Below, one piece after another: positions 60,753 through 60,892 of a stretch of DNA of 60,892 nt. How positions within the stretch are numbered: the stretch's first letter is position 1; the number at the start of each line of letters is the position of its first letter. Both the position numbers and the translations under genes were made by a program. Source of the DNA: Bacteroidetes bacterium HGW-Bacteroidetes-10 (lineage in GTDB: Bacteria > Bacteroidota > Bacteroidia > Bacteroidales > UBA932); assembly GCA_002842695.1 (NCBI GenBank), contig PHDT01000013.1, positions 1 to 60,892 on the forward strand, given 5' to 3'. Below the pieces are notes generated by a model that did not search any database, was not told where the DNA came from, and saw only the letters and a program-made list of their open reading frames with translations.

Positions 60753-60892
60753 ATGAGTATGTTCTGCAATCAGTGTCAGGAGACGGCCAAAAACACGGGC
60801 TGTACCATTAACGGAGTCTGCGGCAAAAAAGAGGATACCGCAAACATTCAGGATTTATTGATGTATGCATGCCAGGGCCTTTCTTATATGAC
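60753..60892 (+). CDS. hcp: hydroxylamine reductase / hybrid cluster protein (5' part only)
   Basis: The ATG at 60753 opens a frame that runs off the window with 46 residues visible. It begins [17 protein letters not shown], then [17 protein letters not shown]: the CxxC...C...C arrangement that binds the N-terminal Fe-S cluster of hybrid cluster proteins, followed by YACQGLSYM. Hcp handles nitric oxide or hydroxylamine in anaerobes. A near-consensus -7 element (TAAATTTA, 60714-60721) lies 31 nt upstream. No HcpR- or FNR-type palindrome was seen in the short gap after the terminator. Confidence 0.93.
   Translation, partial: MSMFCNQCQETAKNTGCTINGVCGKKEDTANIQDLLMYACQGLSYM

Noticed and set aside
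1..60892. tRNA, rRNA, riboswitch or CRISPR signals
   Set aside because: No cloverleaf-like, rRNA-like or regularly spaced repeat-spacer sequence was noticed by reading; a dedicated covariance-model scan was not possible, so small RNAs could be missed.

Overview
The window looks like a chromosomal segment of an anaerobic or microaerophilic member of the Bacteroidetes, most likely Bacteroidales. The evidence is a fimbrillin-type lipoprotein, a TonB-dependent receptor operon, S46 (DPP7-type) and S9 (DPP5-like) exopeptidases, Reg_prop/Y_Y_Y sensor kinases, an Lnb-type (DUF4105) lipoprotein acyltransferase, DUF4876/DUF6850/DUF5686/DUF6599 proteins, and several exact copies of the Bacteroidetes -7 promoter element TAnnTTTG. 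Shine-Dalgarno sequences are mostly absent. No rRNA, tRNA, CRISPR array, transposase or phage gene was recognised.

Layout. 1-1.4 kb (minus): a 50-residue peptide gene followed by a fimbrillin-like lipoprotein that runs off the left edge. 1.5-6.5 kb (plus): two S9 peptidases. 6.6-13.7 kb (plus): two paralogous propeller-type sensor histidine kinases. 13.7-18.2 kb (minus): DUF6599 and DUF362 proteins, cysS, ssb and a histidine phosphatase. 18.4-21.9 kb (plus): a small Zn-finger protein, a coiled-coil lipoprotein and the M3 peptidase Dcp. 21.9-22.4 kb: a repeat-rich non-coding stretch. 22.4-30.3 kb (minus): a compact operon of TonB receptor, DUF4876 lipoprotein, DUF6850 barrel and DPP7-type peptidase. 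30.6-35.4 kb (plus): a membrane polyferredoxin with an HMA-like domain, then an M16 protease. 35.5-43.2 kb (minus): alpha/beta hydrolase, Lnb-like protein, amidase, UPF0316 protein, NAD(P)HX dehydratase, serine hydrolase and Nudix protein, several with overlapping ends. 43.3-48 kb: a perfect 26-bp inverted repeat, a 1282-residue exported protein of unknown function and a PagL-like lipid A deacylase. 48-54 kb: a histidine kinase, a DsbA-like protein, bacteriohemerythrin, pdxH, a membrane protein, a Crp/Fnr regulator and, divergently, a thioredoxin-like protein/TrxB/TrxA operon. 54-60.9 kb: a TPR protein, a frameshifted DUF5686 gene, a GDPD-family protein, a decayed NrtR-like Nudix gene, a DCC-family protein, a DUF1460 amidase and the start of hcp.

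How it fits together. Six envelope peptidases (two S9, M3, S46, M16 and the amidase-like protein) and a TonB operon that includes DPP7 suggest growth on proteins and peptides. Thioredoxins, bacteriohemerythrin, polyferredoxin, a Crp/Fnr regulator and Hcp suggest handling of oxygen and reactive nitrogen. The items most worth following up are the TonB-DUF4876-DUF6850-DPP7 operon, the peptide-fimbrillin pair, the large exported protein with its inverted repeat, the CX6C thioredoxin-like protein with a palindrome placed like an activator site, and the twin sensors whose output is not encoded nearby. All functional statements rest on reading motifs by eye; no database search was run.
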